Assembly (NCBI RefSeq): GCF_001269985.1
Contig: NZ_BBZB01000001.1
Span: 3,224,001-3,288,000 of the forward strand
Direction: 5' to 3'
DNA from: Pseudoalteromonas sp. '520P1 No. 423'
GTDB taxonomy: Bacteria > Pseudomonadota > Gammaproteobacteria > Enterobacterales > Alteromonadaceae
Length of the DNA stretch: 64,000 bases
Positions 9,244 to 18,245 of the stretch are shown one piece after another (positions within the stretch are counted from its first letter, which is position 1; each line of letters opens with the position of its first letter). A model generated the notes under the pieces. The model did no database searches. It saw nothing but the letters and a program-made list of their open reading frames with translations, and was not told the origin of the DNA. Made by a program: the position numbers and the translations under genes.

Positions 9244-10215
9244 ATGATAAATACAACTGAGCACTTGCAGTGGTTAAAAAGCTGTCAGGCCAATGGTGTT
9301 TCTCTTGATTTAAAAGAGCTTATCTATTACCGCGCAAAAGCGCGGTTATTGGATTTAACACCTCAAAGTCAAATTAAACATAAAATGGCTGGTCAATATT
9401 TAGCGCCTCAAAAAGGGCGTGGTATGGAGTTTGCTGAGGTAAGGCATTATCAACCTGGCGATGATATTCGTTCGATTGATTGGCGAGTAACTGCACGTAC
9501 TGGCCAAACACATACTAAAATTTATCAAGAAGAAAAAGAACGTCCTGTTTTTATCTTTACTGATTTTAGCAATACCATGTTATTTGGTAGCCAATTGTTA
9601 TTAAAATCTGTTCAAGCTGCACATTTAAGTACGTTAGTTGCTTGGTCTGCAAGTGAACGAGGTGATCGTGTTGGCGGCTTAGTCTTTAACCAAAATCAGC
9701 ATTTAGAATTAAAGCCAAGTTCAGGTAGCAAAGCCGTATTAAAGCTAACGCATAATTTAATTACCAATCACCAAGAAGCACTAAAAATCCATGGTTCAGA
9801 TTCAGTTCAAAACATTAATTGTTTTAGTGAAAACCTTAAACGATTAAATCAAATAGCAAAACCTGGCAGTTTGATTTATTTAATATCTGATTTTTGTCAT
9901 TTAGGTACCGAGCAACAAAGTAATGAAGCGTTAAAACAATTACAGTTATTATCTCGCCACTGTGAACTTGTGGCGTGTCATATATCAGATCCCTTTGAAA
10001 CACATTTACCAGATCATAATAGTGTGATTAAAGTGGATACCGGTAATACGCAATCAAGTTTGCCACTGATGAATAAATCATTTAGAAAGCAATTTAATAA
10101 TCAAGCACAACAAACTTTAAATAACCGAATTGAAATGTTGAAAAAATCTGGATTACATATATTTTCATTTTCAAGCGCGACCCCTATAGAACAACAAATT
10201 TTAGGGAAGGCTTAA
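9244..10215 (+). CDS. DUF58 domain protein
   Basis: Second gene of the MoxR/Bat operon, 323 residues, 13 bases after moxR. The DUF58 hallmark is clear at about residues 64-95: MEFAEVRHYQPGDDIRSIDWRV followed by ARTG and then PVFIFTDFSNTMLFGS, which starts a VWA-like fold. Proteins of this family are found almost invariably beside MoxR and are thought to be its substrates or adaptors. No signal peptide or clear transmembrane helix is seen, so it is probably cytoplasmic. The stop is only 2 bases before the next ATG. Confidence 0.9.
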   Translation: MINTTEHLQWLKSCQANGVSLDLKELIYYRAKARLLDLTPQSQIKHKMAGQYLAPQKGRGMEFAEVRHYQPGDDIRSIDWRVTARTGQTHTKIYQEEKERPVFIFTDFSNTMLFGSQLLLKSVQAAHLSTLVAWSASERGDRVGGLVFNQNQHLELKPSSGSKAVLKLTHNLITNHQEALKIHGSDSVQNINCFSENLKRLNQIAKPGSLIYLISDFCHLGTEQQSNEALKQLQLLSRHCELVACHISDPFETHLPDHNSVIKVDTGNTQSSLPLMNKSFRKQFNNQAQQTLNNRIEMLKKSGLHIFSFSSATPIEQQILGKA

Positions 10216-10217
10216 TC

Positions 10218-10721
10218 ATGGCTGATGCAAATACCCCCACTTCTCCATTAGAACAATTACATGATGTCATTGTTGTTGAACAGGTTTCGGCTTGGCCACC
10301 TGCGCCTATTTGGTATATGGCTTTAATTCTTACACTGGGGCTTTTAACTGCTTTATTTATCTATTTAAAAAAACAAAGACAATACAAAAAAGCAAAAAAA
10401 GAAGCGGTTAATTTGGCGAATAGTTTAATGAGTAACGAAGGCAACTTAGATATAACGCATTTAAACGAATTACAACATATTTTAAAACGCTTAGCTAAGC
10501 ACTATTATGGTGCACAAACAGCAGCATTAAGCGGTAAAAGCTGGGCGAAATTTGTAAATAGTAGCTGCAATACTCAATGTGAAAGTTCAGCGTTTAACCT
10601 GCTTTATCAGGCTAAACTCTCCGATGAGCAAATATCAGACTTAAAGTCTTTACTGCTCAGTGCAATAAAAAAAATGAACATAAGTAAAAGTCATATCAAT
10701 CTCATTAAAGGAAGCTTTTAA
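10218..10721 (+). CDS. DUF4381 domain membrane protein
   Basis: Third gene of the operon, 167 residues. One transmembrane helix (about 31-49, MALILTLGLLTALFIYL) follows a short N-terminal segment with PLEQLHDVIV and SAWPPAPIWY, the recognisable start of DUF4381. A basic cytoplasmic part (KKQRQYKKAKKEA) and a helical domain follow. Its stop overlaps the next start (TAATG), so translation is coupled. In MoxR operons this protein sits between DUF58 and the first VWA protein and probably helps anchor the complex. No catalytic motif is visible. Confidence 0.85.
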   Translation: MADANTPTSPLEQLHDVIVVEQVSAWPPAPIWYMALILTLGLLTALFIYLKKQRQYKKAKKEAVNLANSLMSNEGNLDITHLNELQHILKRLAKHYYGAQTAALSGKSWAKFVNSSCNTQCESSAFNLLYQAKLSDEQISDLKSLLLSAIKKMNISKSHINLIKGSF

Positions 10722-11725
10722 TGTTTGAAGTAAGCTGGCCTTGGGTATTTTTAGCATTACCCCTCCCCTATTTATTAAAAAGATTTAATAAGCGTGCTGC
10801 TAATATCCCAACGCTTAAAATACCAAGTTTTGAGCATAATCCGCTATTAACGGGTCATAATGAACAAAAGGCACAAAAAGTCTCATTAATGCATTGGCTA
10901 TTTTGGATCTGTTTATGCTGCGCCTTATCAAACCCTAAATGGTTAGGTGAACCTATTAGCCTACCAAATGAAGGTCGAGACATCATGCTAGCGGTAGATT
11001 TATCGGGTTCGATGAAAGAGCAAGATATGGAATACCAAGGCCAGTATGTTGATAGGCTCACTATGGTAAAAGCAGTACTAAAAAGCTTTATAGAGCAACG
11101 CCAAGGCGATAGATTAGGTTTAATTTTATTTGCTGACACTGCATTTTTACAAACCCCGCTTACCAGAGATTTAAATACAGTTAGCCAAATGCTTGCAGAG
11201 TCACAAATCGGTTTAGTCGGTCGTGCAACAGCTATAGGCGACGCTCTGGGTTTATCAGTTAAGCGTTTTTCACAGAAAAAAGATAGTAACCGAATTTTAG
11301 TTTTACTCACCGATGGACAAAATACCGCTGGTAACTTATCTCCAGAAGAAGCTTTATTACTCGCTCGGGAAGAAGGCATAAAAGTCTATACCGTAGGTGT
11401 TGCTGGTGATGGTGGTAATAACCGTTTTGGTTTATTTGGTATGAATACACTCTCATCAGGTTCAGGTTTAGATGAAAAACTGTTAACTGATATCGCAGAA
11501 CAAACTGGAGGGCTTTATTTCAGAGCAAAAGATGTAGCTGGATTACAGCGTATCTATCAAGAGCTTGATACCTTAGAGCCGATAGCCAATGATGTGCAAA
11601 CGTTTAGACCGCAAACTGCGTTATTTTATTATCCGCTATTAATCGCTTTATTTTTATTATTAATAGCTGGTATTAAACCTTGGTTTAATTATAAAAAAAC
11701 AACCATAAATGGAGAACGCACCTAA
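10721..11725 (+). CDS. VWA domain membrane protein (BatA-like)
   Basis: Membrane-anchored von Willebrand A protein of 334 residues. It has an N-terminal aerotolerance-type segment (VFLALPLPYLLKRF), a second hydrophobic helix about 57-72, then the VWA domain. The metal-ion-dependent adhesion site is intact: AVDLSGSM (DxSxS, near 92-99), a conserved Thr in LQTPLT and VLLTDGQNTAG. A C-terminal transmembrane helix (LFYYPLLIALFLLLIAGI) lies near residues 300-322. The start overlaps the DUF4381 stop and the stop overlaps the next start, both as TAATG. The VWA domain would lie between the membrane helices and is the probable client of the MoxR ATPase. Confidence 0.92.
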   Translation: MFEVSWPWVFLALPLPYLLKRFNKRAANIPTLKIPSFEHNPLLTGHNEQKAQKVSLMHWLFWICLCCALSNPKWLGEPISLPNEGRDIMLAVDLSGSMKEQDMEYQGQYVDRLTMVKAVLKSFIEQRQGDRLGLILFADTAFLQTPLTRDLNTVSQMLAESQIGLVGRATAIGDALGLSVKRFSQKKDSNRILVLLTDGQNTAGNLSPEEALLLAREEGIKVYTVGVAGDGGNNRFGLFGMNTLSSGSGLDEKLLTDIAEQTGGLYFRAKDVAGLQRIYQELDTLEPIANDVQTFRPQTALFYYPLLIALFLLLIAGIKPWFNYKKTTINGERT

Positions 11726-13686
11726 TGGACTTCAATATAATGGAATTTAAATTTTTAAGACCTGAACTTTTATGGCTTTATATACCTGCTTGTATATTAA
11801 TTACCTTAATCTTATTTCAAAAACAAAAACATAAAGGTTCACAAACCGTAATTGCATCACACTTAGCACAGTTCATTATGTCTGATGGTAAAAAACAAAC
11901 TAAACCCAGCTCAATTTGGTTAGTGTTATTTTTATTAATTAGTGTATTAGCTGCCGCAGGTCCTAGCTGGCAAAAACACAGTGTGCCTGTATATCAAGCA
12001 AAACATGCCCGTGTAATTGTCATGGATATGTCGTCTTCTATGTACAGCGAAGATATAAAACCAAATAGATTGAGCCAGGCACGATTTAAAACTTTAGATA
12101 TGGTTGAGCTATTTAAAGAAGGTGAAACAGCTTTAATTGCTTATGCAGGCAGCGCTTTTACGATATCTCCATTGACAAGCGACGCCCAAACACTGACTAA
12201 TTTAATACCCAGTTTAAGCCCAGAAATCATGCCAGAAAAAGGCTCTAATGTACTAGCTGCACTCGTACTTGCAAAAGAGCTATTACAACAAGCCGGTTAT
12301 TTAAATGGCGATATTATTTTAGTGACCGATGGTATTGATAGTGAAGATATGAGCGATGTTTCTGACTTTGTGGCTGATATGGATTACAAACTTAATATTT
12401 ATGCGATAGCCACCGAGCAAGGTGCACCAATAAAGTTACCTCAAGCTGGATTTTTAAAAGATCAATATGGTCAAATTGTAATACCTAAAGCTAATTTTTC
12501 CGCTTTAAATAATATCACTAAACAAGGTTCTGGTGTGTTTTCTAATTATCAGACAAATAATTCAGATATCGCAATATTCAATAGCACTTTATCTGCTGAT
12601 GATTTACAACAGCAACTTGTTGAACAAGAAGAACAAACATTATGGCGTATAGACGGTGGGGTTTATTTAACACTGCTACTGTTACCTATCGCTTTATTGA
12701 TGCTACGTCAAAACAGTGCCTTATTTATCTTACCTTTAGTTTTGATCAGTATGCCCTCGAAAAATGCGTATGCATTAAGTTTTGATGATGTTTGGCAATC
12801 AATATCACAAAACCAAGATCAAAAAGCATTAAACGCATATAAAAATCAAGATTATAAAAGCGCAACGGATACCAAGCTTAAAGATATTAAAGGTGCGGCA
12901 CATTATAAAGAAAGTAACTTTGAAGCTGCATTGTCTGAGTTTGAGCAAGATACCAGCGACAAAGGCCTTTATAACCAAGCTAATACATTGGCACATTTAG
13001 GTAAGTATAAAGAAGCAATAGATAAATATGAGCAAGCTTTATCTCTTAATCCAGATTTTTCACAGGCAAAAGATAACCTAGAAATTGTTAAGCAGCTTGA
13101 GCAACAAGAACAGCAAAAACAACAAAAACAACAAAAACAACAAGGCGATGATAAAAACCAAGACGGCGATCAATCTAAAAAAGATGATCAGCAAAATGAA
13201 GGTGATAAATCAGAGCAAAATAAAGATCAACAAGGCGATGAACAAGAAGATCAGCAAAACGGTGAGAAGCAAGATCAACAAAGTTCTGATGAGCAAGATT
13301 CTGACAAACAATCAGATGAATCTCAAGAAAGTAGCGCCGATACAAAAGGATCTGATCAAGAAAACAAACCTGAACTAGACGAGCAATCACAAGAAGCAAA
13401 AGAGCAAGAAGCCCAGCAATCTGAGGAAGAAAAACAAGCTCAGCAGCAAGCGCAACAAGCAGCTCAACAATCGGCACAAGAACAAGCAGAAAAAAACCAA
13501 GAAGAAATGTTGATGCGAGAGGTTGCTGAACTTAGCAACGAGGAAAAAGAACAAGCGCAGCAGTTAAACCAAATTCTTAGAAAAGTACCTGATGATCCGG
13601 CTACTTTATTACGCAATAAAATGAGACTTGAGTATCAAAATAGACTCAGACAAAGAACACCTCAAGGAGTACAAAAATCATGGTAA
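11725..13686 (+). CDS. VWA and TPR protein with long Gln/Glu/Asp-rich region (BatB/BatC-like fusion)
   Basis: A 653-residue protein. Two N-terminal hydrophobic helices are followed by a VWA domain with MIDAS residues VMDMSSSMYS (near 101-110) and ILVTDGIDSED. Then come hydrophobic segments about 312-352 (LTLLLLPIALLML and FILPLVLISM), and TPR units at about 395-445 (KESNFEAALSEFE, GLYNQANTLAHLGKYKEAI). From about residue 453 to 608 the sequence is strongly biased to Q, E, D, K and S, then ends in a charged tail. This joins the BatB and BatC roles in one chain. TAATG overlap couples it to the gene before, and it overlaps batD by 7 bases. A second ATG at 11740 is an alternative start. Confidence 0.9.
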   Translation: MDFNIMEFKFLRPELLWLYIPACILITLILFQKQKHKGSQTVIASHLAQFIMSDGKKQTKPSSIWLVLFLLISVLAAAGPSWQKHSVPVYQAKHARVIVMDMSSSMYSEDIKPNRLSQARFKTLDMVELFKEGETALIAYAGSAFTISPLTSDAQTLTNLIPSLSPEIMPEKGSNVLAALVLAKELLQQAGYLNGDIILVTDGIDSEDMSDVSDFVADMDYKLNIYAIATEQGAPIKLPQAGFLKDQYGQIVIPKANFSALNNITKQGSGVFSNYQTNNSDIAIFNSTLSADDLQQQLVEQEEQTLWRIDGGVYLTLLLLPIALLMLRQNSALFILPLVLISMPSKNAYALSFDDVWQSISQNQDQKALNAYKNQDYKSATDTKLKDIKGAAHYKESNFEAALSEFEQDTSDKGLYNQANTLAHLGKYKEAIDKYEQALSLNPDFSQAKDNLEIVKQLEQQEQQKQQKQQKQQGDDKNQDGDQSKKDDQQNEGDKSEQNKDQQGDEQEDQQNGEKQDQQSSDEQDSDKQSDESQESSADTKGSDQENKPELDEQSQEAKEQEAQQSEEEKQAQQQAQQAAQQSAQEQAEKNQEEMLMREVAELSNEEKEQAQQLNQILRKVPDDPATLLRNKMRLEYQNRLRQRTPQGVQKSW

Positions 13687-15335
13687 GAAGTTTTACATTA
13701 CTGTGCCTTTTAGTTTTAGCATTACCAAGCTTCGCTTTAACCGAGCTTACAGCAAGTGTCGATAAAAACCCCGTTCTACAAGGGGAATACTTTGTGTTAT
13801 CTATAGGTGCCGATAATACAGTTCAAGGCTCACAACCCGATACAGCCGCTTTACTTAAAGATTTTATTGTTGGACCAACAAGTGTTAGTAGCCAAACCAG
13901 TATTATTAATGGTTCAGTTACAAGAAAAACAGTTTGGAAAACTGAGCTTATGTCTCGTAAATCAGGCGTGTTTCAAATTCCTGCGTTTGAGCTAAATGGC
14001 ATAAAATCACAACCATTTAAATTAGAAGTAAAAGCCAGAGAAGCACAAAGCAGTAATAATAAAGATATATTTATTAAAACAAGCCTAACGCCTAGCACTT
14101 TATATGTGCAACAAGCAGGTGTTTATAACGTTAAGCTATATCTTGCTAAAGATTTAAGTGAAGGCAGTTTAACAACACCTGAGCTTGAAAATGCTCAAAT
14201 ATCACAACTAGGTAAACAAGTTGAATCAAATGAAATCATAGAAGGTAAACGCTATTTAGTTGTTAGTCGAGATTATCTTGTTCAGCCACAAAAAAGTGGA
14301 GAATTTACTATTGAAGCACCCGCATTTAATGGTCGTATAAGACAAAACTATCGCTCAATTGCAGTCTCTGCCATTGGAGAAGATACCCACCTAACAGTAA
14401 AACCTATTGTAGATAACTATCAAGGCAATTGGCTGCCAAGTGAACTAGTTACTTTACACGAAGAGTTCCAACCAGATAATATGAGTGTAGAGGTAGGTAC
14501 ACCGATTACCCGCACTATCACACTTACTGCGGTTGGTATTACTAAAGAGCAACTTCCTGAAATAAAATTAACCAAATTAGATGGCATTAAAAGTTATCCT
14601 GACCAAGCAGAAAATAAAAATGTAGTAAGAGATGGTAGAATCATTTCACAGCGCATTGAGTCTTTTGCCTTATTACCACAAAAACCAGGAAACTATACTT
14701 TACCTGAAGTTAAAATTCCTTGGTTTAATACCGTAGTAAATAAAGTTGAATTCGCAACATTGCCTGCTAAACAAATCACAGTTACAGGCTCAGCGCTGAC
14801 AACTCAAGCGCCTATCGTTTCAAATACAACTACTAACAGCGATAATCAAGCTAATGTATCTTCAGATTCAACTACACCTACAATTATCACTCAAGTTGAA
14901 CCGGCTTCATTTTGGATCACAGTATTAGGTTATGCTCTGTGGGTTATGACACTTATCACTTTAATTATTTTTACGGTTCGAAACAAAAATAAAGTATTGA
15001 TAAATACAGAAGAAAAACTTCAAGATAAAGCAAAAATGAATATTAAAGATGCTTTATCAAATCTAAAAATCGCAGCAAAACAAAGTGATTTAAAAGGTTT
15101 TAATCAAGCTTTAAATACTTTTAGTAAAATTAAATGTAATAGTGAACAAGCAAAAAGTTCACATTTAATCAATTTATATCAAAATGATGAGCTAACGGCA
15201 CAAATCCATAACTTACAAAAAAGCCTATATTCACAAGGTGCTGGTAATGTCGATTTAAATAAAATCATTTCTCTTTTACAACAGCCAGTAAAAGCGAAAA
15301 AAGGTGCTAAGGAAACTTTAGAAACACTTTATTAA
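13680..15335 (+). CDS. BatD-like secreted membrane protein
   Basis: Last gene of the MoxR operon, 551 residues. A cleavable signal peptide (MVRSFTLLCLLVLALPSFA) leads to BatD-type beta-sandwich repeats: SVDKNPVLQGEYFVLSI near 25-41, VSSQTSIINGSVTRKTVW near 72-90 and YLVQPQKSGEFTIEAP near 200-216. A transmembrane helix lies near 413-437 (ASFWITVLGYALWVMTL), with a cytoplasmic helical tail. The bulk is therefore periplasmic. It overlaps the preceding VWA-TPR gene by 7 bases and is followed by a terminator, closing the operon. BatD proteins are classed with oxygen or stress tolerance by association; no enzyme motif is visible. Confidence 0.88.
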   Translation: MVRSFTLLCLLVLALPSFALTELTASVDKNPVLQGEYFVLSIGADNTVQGSQPDTAALLKDFIVGPTSVSSQTSIINGSVTRKTVWKTELMSRKSGVFQIPAFELNGIKSQPFKLEVKAREAQSSNNKDIFIKTSLTPSTLYVQQAGVYNVKLYLAKDLSEGSLTTPELENAQISQLGKQVESNEIIEGKRYLVVSRDYLVQPQKSGEFTIEAPAFNGRIRQNYRSIAVSAIGEDTHLTVKPIVDNYQGNWLPSELVTLHEEFQPDNMSVEVGTPITRTITLTAVGITKEQLPEIKLTKLDGIKSYPDQAENKNVVRDGRIISQRIESFALLPQKPGNYTLPEVKIPWFNTVVNKVEFATLPAKQITVTGSALTTQAPIVSNTTTNSDNQANVSSDSTTPTIITQVEPASFWITVLGYALWVMTLITLIIFTVRNKNKVLINTEEKLQDKAKMNIKDALSNLKIAAKQSDLKGFNQALNTFSKIKCNSEQAKSSHLINLYQNDELTAQIHNLQKSLYSQGAGNVDLNKIISLLQQPVKAKKGAKETLETLY

Positions 15336-15355
15336 ATCATTTAATTCAGATCTTA

Positions 15356-15390
15356 AGAACCGGTTACTTAAAACCGGTTCTCCTTTATTA
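15356..15390 (+). terminator. Terminator of the MoxR/Bat operon
   Basis: A perfect 10-bp stem, AGAACCGGTT at 15356-15365 and AACCGGTTCT at 15372-15381 with a 6-base loop, followed by CCTTTATT. It lies 20 bases after the batD stop. Confidence 0.7.
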
Positions 15391-15474
15391 ACACTCTTAC
15401 TTCTCCCCCCATATTGAAATTATTGATTTTAAATGTAAAAATATCTAATCAAATCGTCGCTTAAAGGAGTAAAC

Positions 15475-16368
15475 ATGCGAATTTTCTTATTTATTTTAAT
15501 CATTACCAGTTGTAGTACTTATGCCGGAGTAACACCTTGGCTTGATTTTGAGCTAGATAATGGTCATATAAAAATTCCTGTTACTGTAAGTGGTATTGAA
15601 GCCAAAGCCATTTTAGACTCTGGCTCACAAGTTAATGCAATTAACCAAAGCTTTATAAATAAAAACAAATTAAAATATGGCTCGGGCCAAAAAATCATAA
15701 TCAAAGGCGTTTACGGCCAAGAAAAAAAACCTACCTATAACAATGTTCCTACAGAATTATTTGGTACGCAATTTGATTTGGATAGTCTGGTTTCCATGCG
15801 CCTAGGAAAGGCAAGTAATGCATTATTAATCGGCGCTGGTTTTTTTGATAAATTTATTGTGCAAATTGATTACCCCAATAAAAAAATGCGTTTACTTACC
15901 CGAGATGCGGTTGATTTGAAAAAGTTAAAAAATATTCAAATGAAAGCCCACAAAGGGACTGGTATGCCAATCGTTAAAGTTAATCTTAACAACGAAAAAA
16001 ATGTTTGGCTATTACTTGATACAGGCAATAGTGGTGGATTATTTTTAAAGCGCTCTATTGCAACTGGAAGTGGATGGTTAGAAAAGTTTTCAGTTGAGGG
16101 TTCTGTTGCTATGGGTGCTAACACTTTTGGAATTAACGAAACCTTTCACCTTCCTAGCCTAAAGTTTGGCCCTTTTGAGCTTGAAAATATCTTAACTAGC
16201 GTACCTGCTGAAGGTCAAAAAACACAAAGTTTTTCTTCAAGTAGCGGCTCTTTAAGTCGAATAAAAGGAAAAAATATAAAGGGTTTGCTTGGTTATGATA
16301 TTTTAAAACATTTCCTGATCACTTTAGATTATAAAGGTGGCAGAATGCATATTGGTCTGCCGCAATAA
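15475..16368 (+). CDS. Secreted retropepsin-like aspartic protease
   Basis: A 297-residue protein with a signal peptide (about 1-17, ending TYA). It has two aspartic-protease motifs, one in each lobe: AILDSGSQVNAI near residues 45-56 and LLLDTGNSGGLF near 180-191. The later LLGYDILKHF segment is typical of retropepsin-like and pepsin-like folds. Two D-[ST]-G motifs in one chain imply an internally duplicated, single-chain enzyme acting in the periplasm. The start is well supported by AAAGGAG 7 bases upstream. It is transcribed alone, between two terminators. The substrate is unknown; a bare peptidase or a periplasmic processing role are both possible. Confidence 0.8.
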   Translation: MRIFLFILIITSCSTYAGVTPWLDFELDNGHIKIPVTVSGIEAKAILDSGSQVNAINQSFINKNKLKYGSGQKIIIKGVYGQEKKPTYNNVPTELFGTQFDLDSLVSMRLGKASNALLIGAGFFDKFIVQIDYPNKKMRLLTRDAVDLKKLKNIQMKAHKGTGMPIVKVNLNNEKNVWLLLDTGNSGGLFLKRSIATGSGWLEKFSVEGSVAMGANTFGINETFHLPSLKFGPFELENILTSVPAEGQKTQSFSSSSGSLSRIKGKNIKGLLGYDILKHFLITLDYKGGRMHIGLPQ

Positions 16369-16394
16369 AGTTTGCACTCATATCTAAATATAAA

Positions 16395-16418
16395 AAAAGC
16401 CATCAATTGATGGCTTTT
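16395..16418. terminator. Bidirectional terminator between aspartic protease and recJ
   Basis: A perfect self-complementary stretch, AAAAGCCATCAA then TTGATGGCTTTT, with A/T runs on both sides. It lies between the convergent ends of the protease gene (16368) and recJ (16441), so it can serve both strands. Confidence 0.8.
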
Positions 16419-16440
16419 ATCTATTTTTAAATACAAAGAT

Positions 16441-18177
16441 TTATTGAGCGACTAACTCTCTAATAAGCAGTTGCAGCGTAAACTTGCCTCTAAACTCATT
16501 AATATCTAATACAAACGCACATTTTAAATTTTGTACATTGGCATTTGGCCATTGTTTGATATCTACATTAAAAGCAATGCCATCAATTAAAAATCCGGTT
16601 TGATGTTTTAATACCAATTTAAGATGCTTTTCGCCTACTATACGTTGTTGTACTATTTCAAAAACATGTTCAAACACTGGTTCAGGGAACTCTTGCCCCC
16701 AAGGACCAGCTTGTTTTAAGTATTGGGCAAAGTCTAATGTAAAGTAGCCACCAGGTAGTTCACCATCTGTAAATACAATGCTTTCTCTTAAATCATCTGT
16801 GAGTTTATCGCTTACTGCTTTTACAAATATCTTCTCAAACTTTTCAAAATCAGCTTGTTTAATTGATAATCCAGCCGCCATAGCATGGCCACCAAATTTT
16901 GGAATTAAACCTGGGTTTGCAGTACTTATTGATTCTAAAATATCTCGAATATGTAAACCTGGAATTGAGCGACACGACCCTTTTATTTCAGGTTCACCTT
17001 CACTGCTATCACCACATGCGAATATAATTGTCGGTCTATGATATTTTTCTTTTAAGCGTCCAGCTAAAATACCGATCACACCTTGATGCCAATCATCTTG
17101 AAATAAGCACACTGCATCTGGTACTTGCTCATCTGTTTTACATAATTTATCTAAAACAGCTTGTGCTTCGACTTGCATACTTTGCTCTATCTCTCGGCGC
17201 TCAACATTTAATGCATCAAGTTCACCTGCGAGCCTTCTCGCATTATTAATATCAGGACTTAATAAACAAGCTATGCCTAAACTCATATCATCTAAGCGCC
17301 CCGCTGCATTAAGCCTAGGAGCAAGTGAAAAGCCAAAATCAGAGGCTGATAATCTTGCTTGATTGCGATTTGAGACTTCTATCAGTGCTTCGATGCCCGG
17401 ACGAGTTACCCCATTTTTGATCCTAGCTAAACCTTGATGTACTAAAGTACGATTATTTGCATCTAATGGCACAACATCAGCAACGGTACCTAATGCCACC
17501 AAATCTAATAAACTGGCTACATTGGGTGGTGTTTGATTATTTAACTCAAACCAATTTTTTTCTCGTAATTCACTTCTCAGTGCCAATAATAGATAAAAAG
17601 CAACACCTACTCCAGCAAGCGCTGTTGAAGGGAAATCACAATCAACTTGGTTAGGGTTTACAATTGCATCGGCTTTAGGTAGTTCACTACCAGGTAAATG
17701 GTGATCAGTAACAATCACTTTTATGCCAGCCGCTTTTACAATATCAACACCTGCAATACATGAAATGCCATTATCAACGGTAATTAATAGATCTGGCGCC
17801 ATCTTCACAACTTCTTGAGCCAGTGCAGGGCTTAAGCCATAGCCAAAATCAAATCGGTTTGGTACTAAATAATCGACATGAGAAAAACCAAACATGGGTA
17901 AACCACTCATTAAAGTAGCTGTACTTGTTGCGCCATCAGCATCAAAATCACCCACTATCAGAATTTTACTTTGGCTCTCTAAGGCTTTTACTAAAACATT
18001 GCTTGCTTGTTCAATGCCCTTTAATAGTTTAAAACTATGTAAGGTCGCAGCGCTATTATCTAGCTCTTCATTTTGCTTTACACCACGAGAAGCATAAATC
18101 TGTTTAATAATCGGATCTAAATCTTGTGGTAAATGTGCGTCTTTGACACGTTCTCTGCTAATTATTTGTTTTTGCAT
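16441..18177 (-). CDS. recJ: Single-stranded-DNA-specific exonuclease RecJ
   Basis: 5'-3' single-strand exonuclease of recombination and mismatch repair, 578 residues, the normal RecJ size. The DHH phosphoesterase motifs are visible: VGDFDADGATSTATLM (motif I, near 77-92), LLITVDNGISC, and IVTDHHLPG with ADAIVNPNQ (DHH proper, near 155). The DHHA1 domain includes CRSIPGLHIRDILES and KFGGHAMAAGLSI near 390-430, followed by the OB-like C-terminal domain. It follows dsbC and xerD on the same strand, the order known from Escherichia coli (xerD-dsbC-recJ). A terminator after dsbC suggests it also has its own promoter. Confidence 0.97.
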   Translation of the reverse strand: MQKQIISRERVKDAHLPQDLDPIIKQIYASRGVKQNEELDNSAATLHSFKLLKGIEQASNVLVKALESQSKILIVGDFDADGATSTATLMSGLPMFGFSHVDYLVPNRFDFGYGLSPALAQEVVKMAPDLLITVDNGISCIAGVDIVKAAGIKVIVTDHHLPGSELPKADAIVNPNQVDCDFPSTALAGVGVAFYLLLALRSELREKNWFELNNQTPPNVASLLDLVALGTVADVVPLDANNRTLVHQGLARIKNGVTRPGIEALIEVSNRNQARLSASDFGFSLAPRLNAAGRLDDMSLGIACLLSPDINNARRLAGELDALNVERREIEQSMQVEAQAVLDKLCKTDEQVPDAVCLFQDDWHQGVIGILAGRLKEKYHRPTIIFACGDSSEGEPEIKGSCRSIPGLHIRDILESISTANPGLIPKFGGHAMAAGLSIKQADFEKFEKIFVKAVSDKLTDDLRESIVFTDGELPGGYFTLDFAQYLKQAGPWGQEFPEPVFEHVFEIVQQRIVGEKHLKLVLKHQTGFLIDGIAFNVDIKQWPNANVQNLKCAFVLDINEFRGKFTLQLLIRELVAQ

Positions 18178-18202
18178 AATATTCTTTTTATAAAATTCTG
18201 AT

Positions 18203-18225
18203 ATAAAAAAAGGCCTTTCGGCCTT
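18203..18225 (-). terminator. Terminator between dsbC and recJ
   Basis: On the minus strand: AAGGCC, loop GAAA, GGCCTT, then a run of seven T. It begins 20 bases after the dsbC stop and would reduce read-through from dsbC into recJ. Short stem, but GNRA-type loop and clear U tract. Confidence 0.65.
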
Positions 18226-18245
18226 CTTTTAAAACAAGTGAACAC

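Noticed and set aside
10855..11379. 174-residue minus-strand frame opposite the BatA-like gene
   Set aside because: The plus strand codes for a complete VWA protein with MIDAS motif; the minus frame shows no family pattern.
13085..13378. Lys/Asn-rich frame inside the VWA-TPR gene
   Set aside because: It is a shifted reading of the Gln-rich coding stretch; composition follows from the CAA/GAT repeats.
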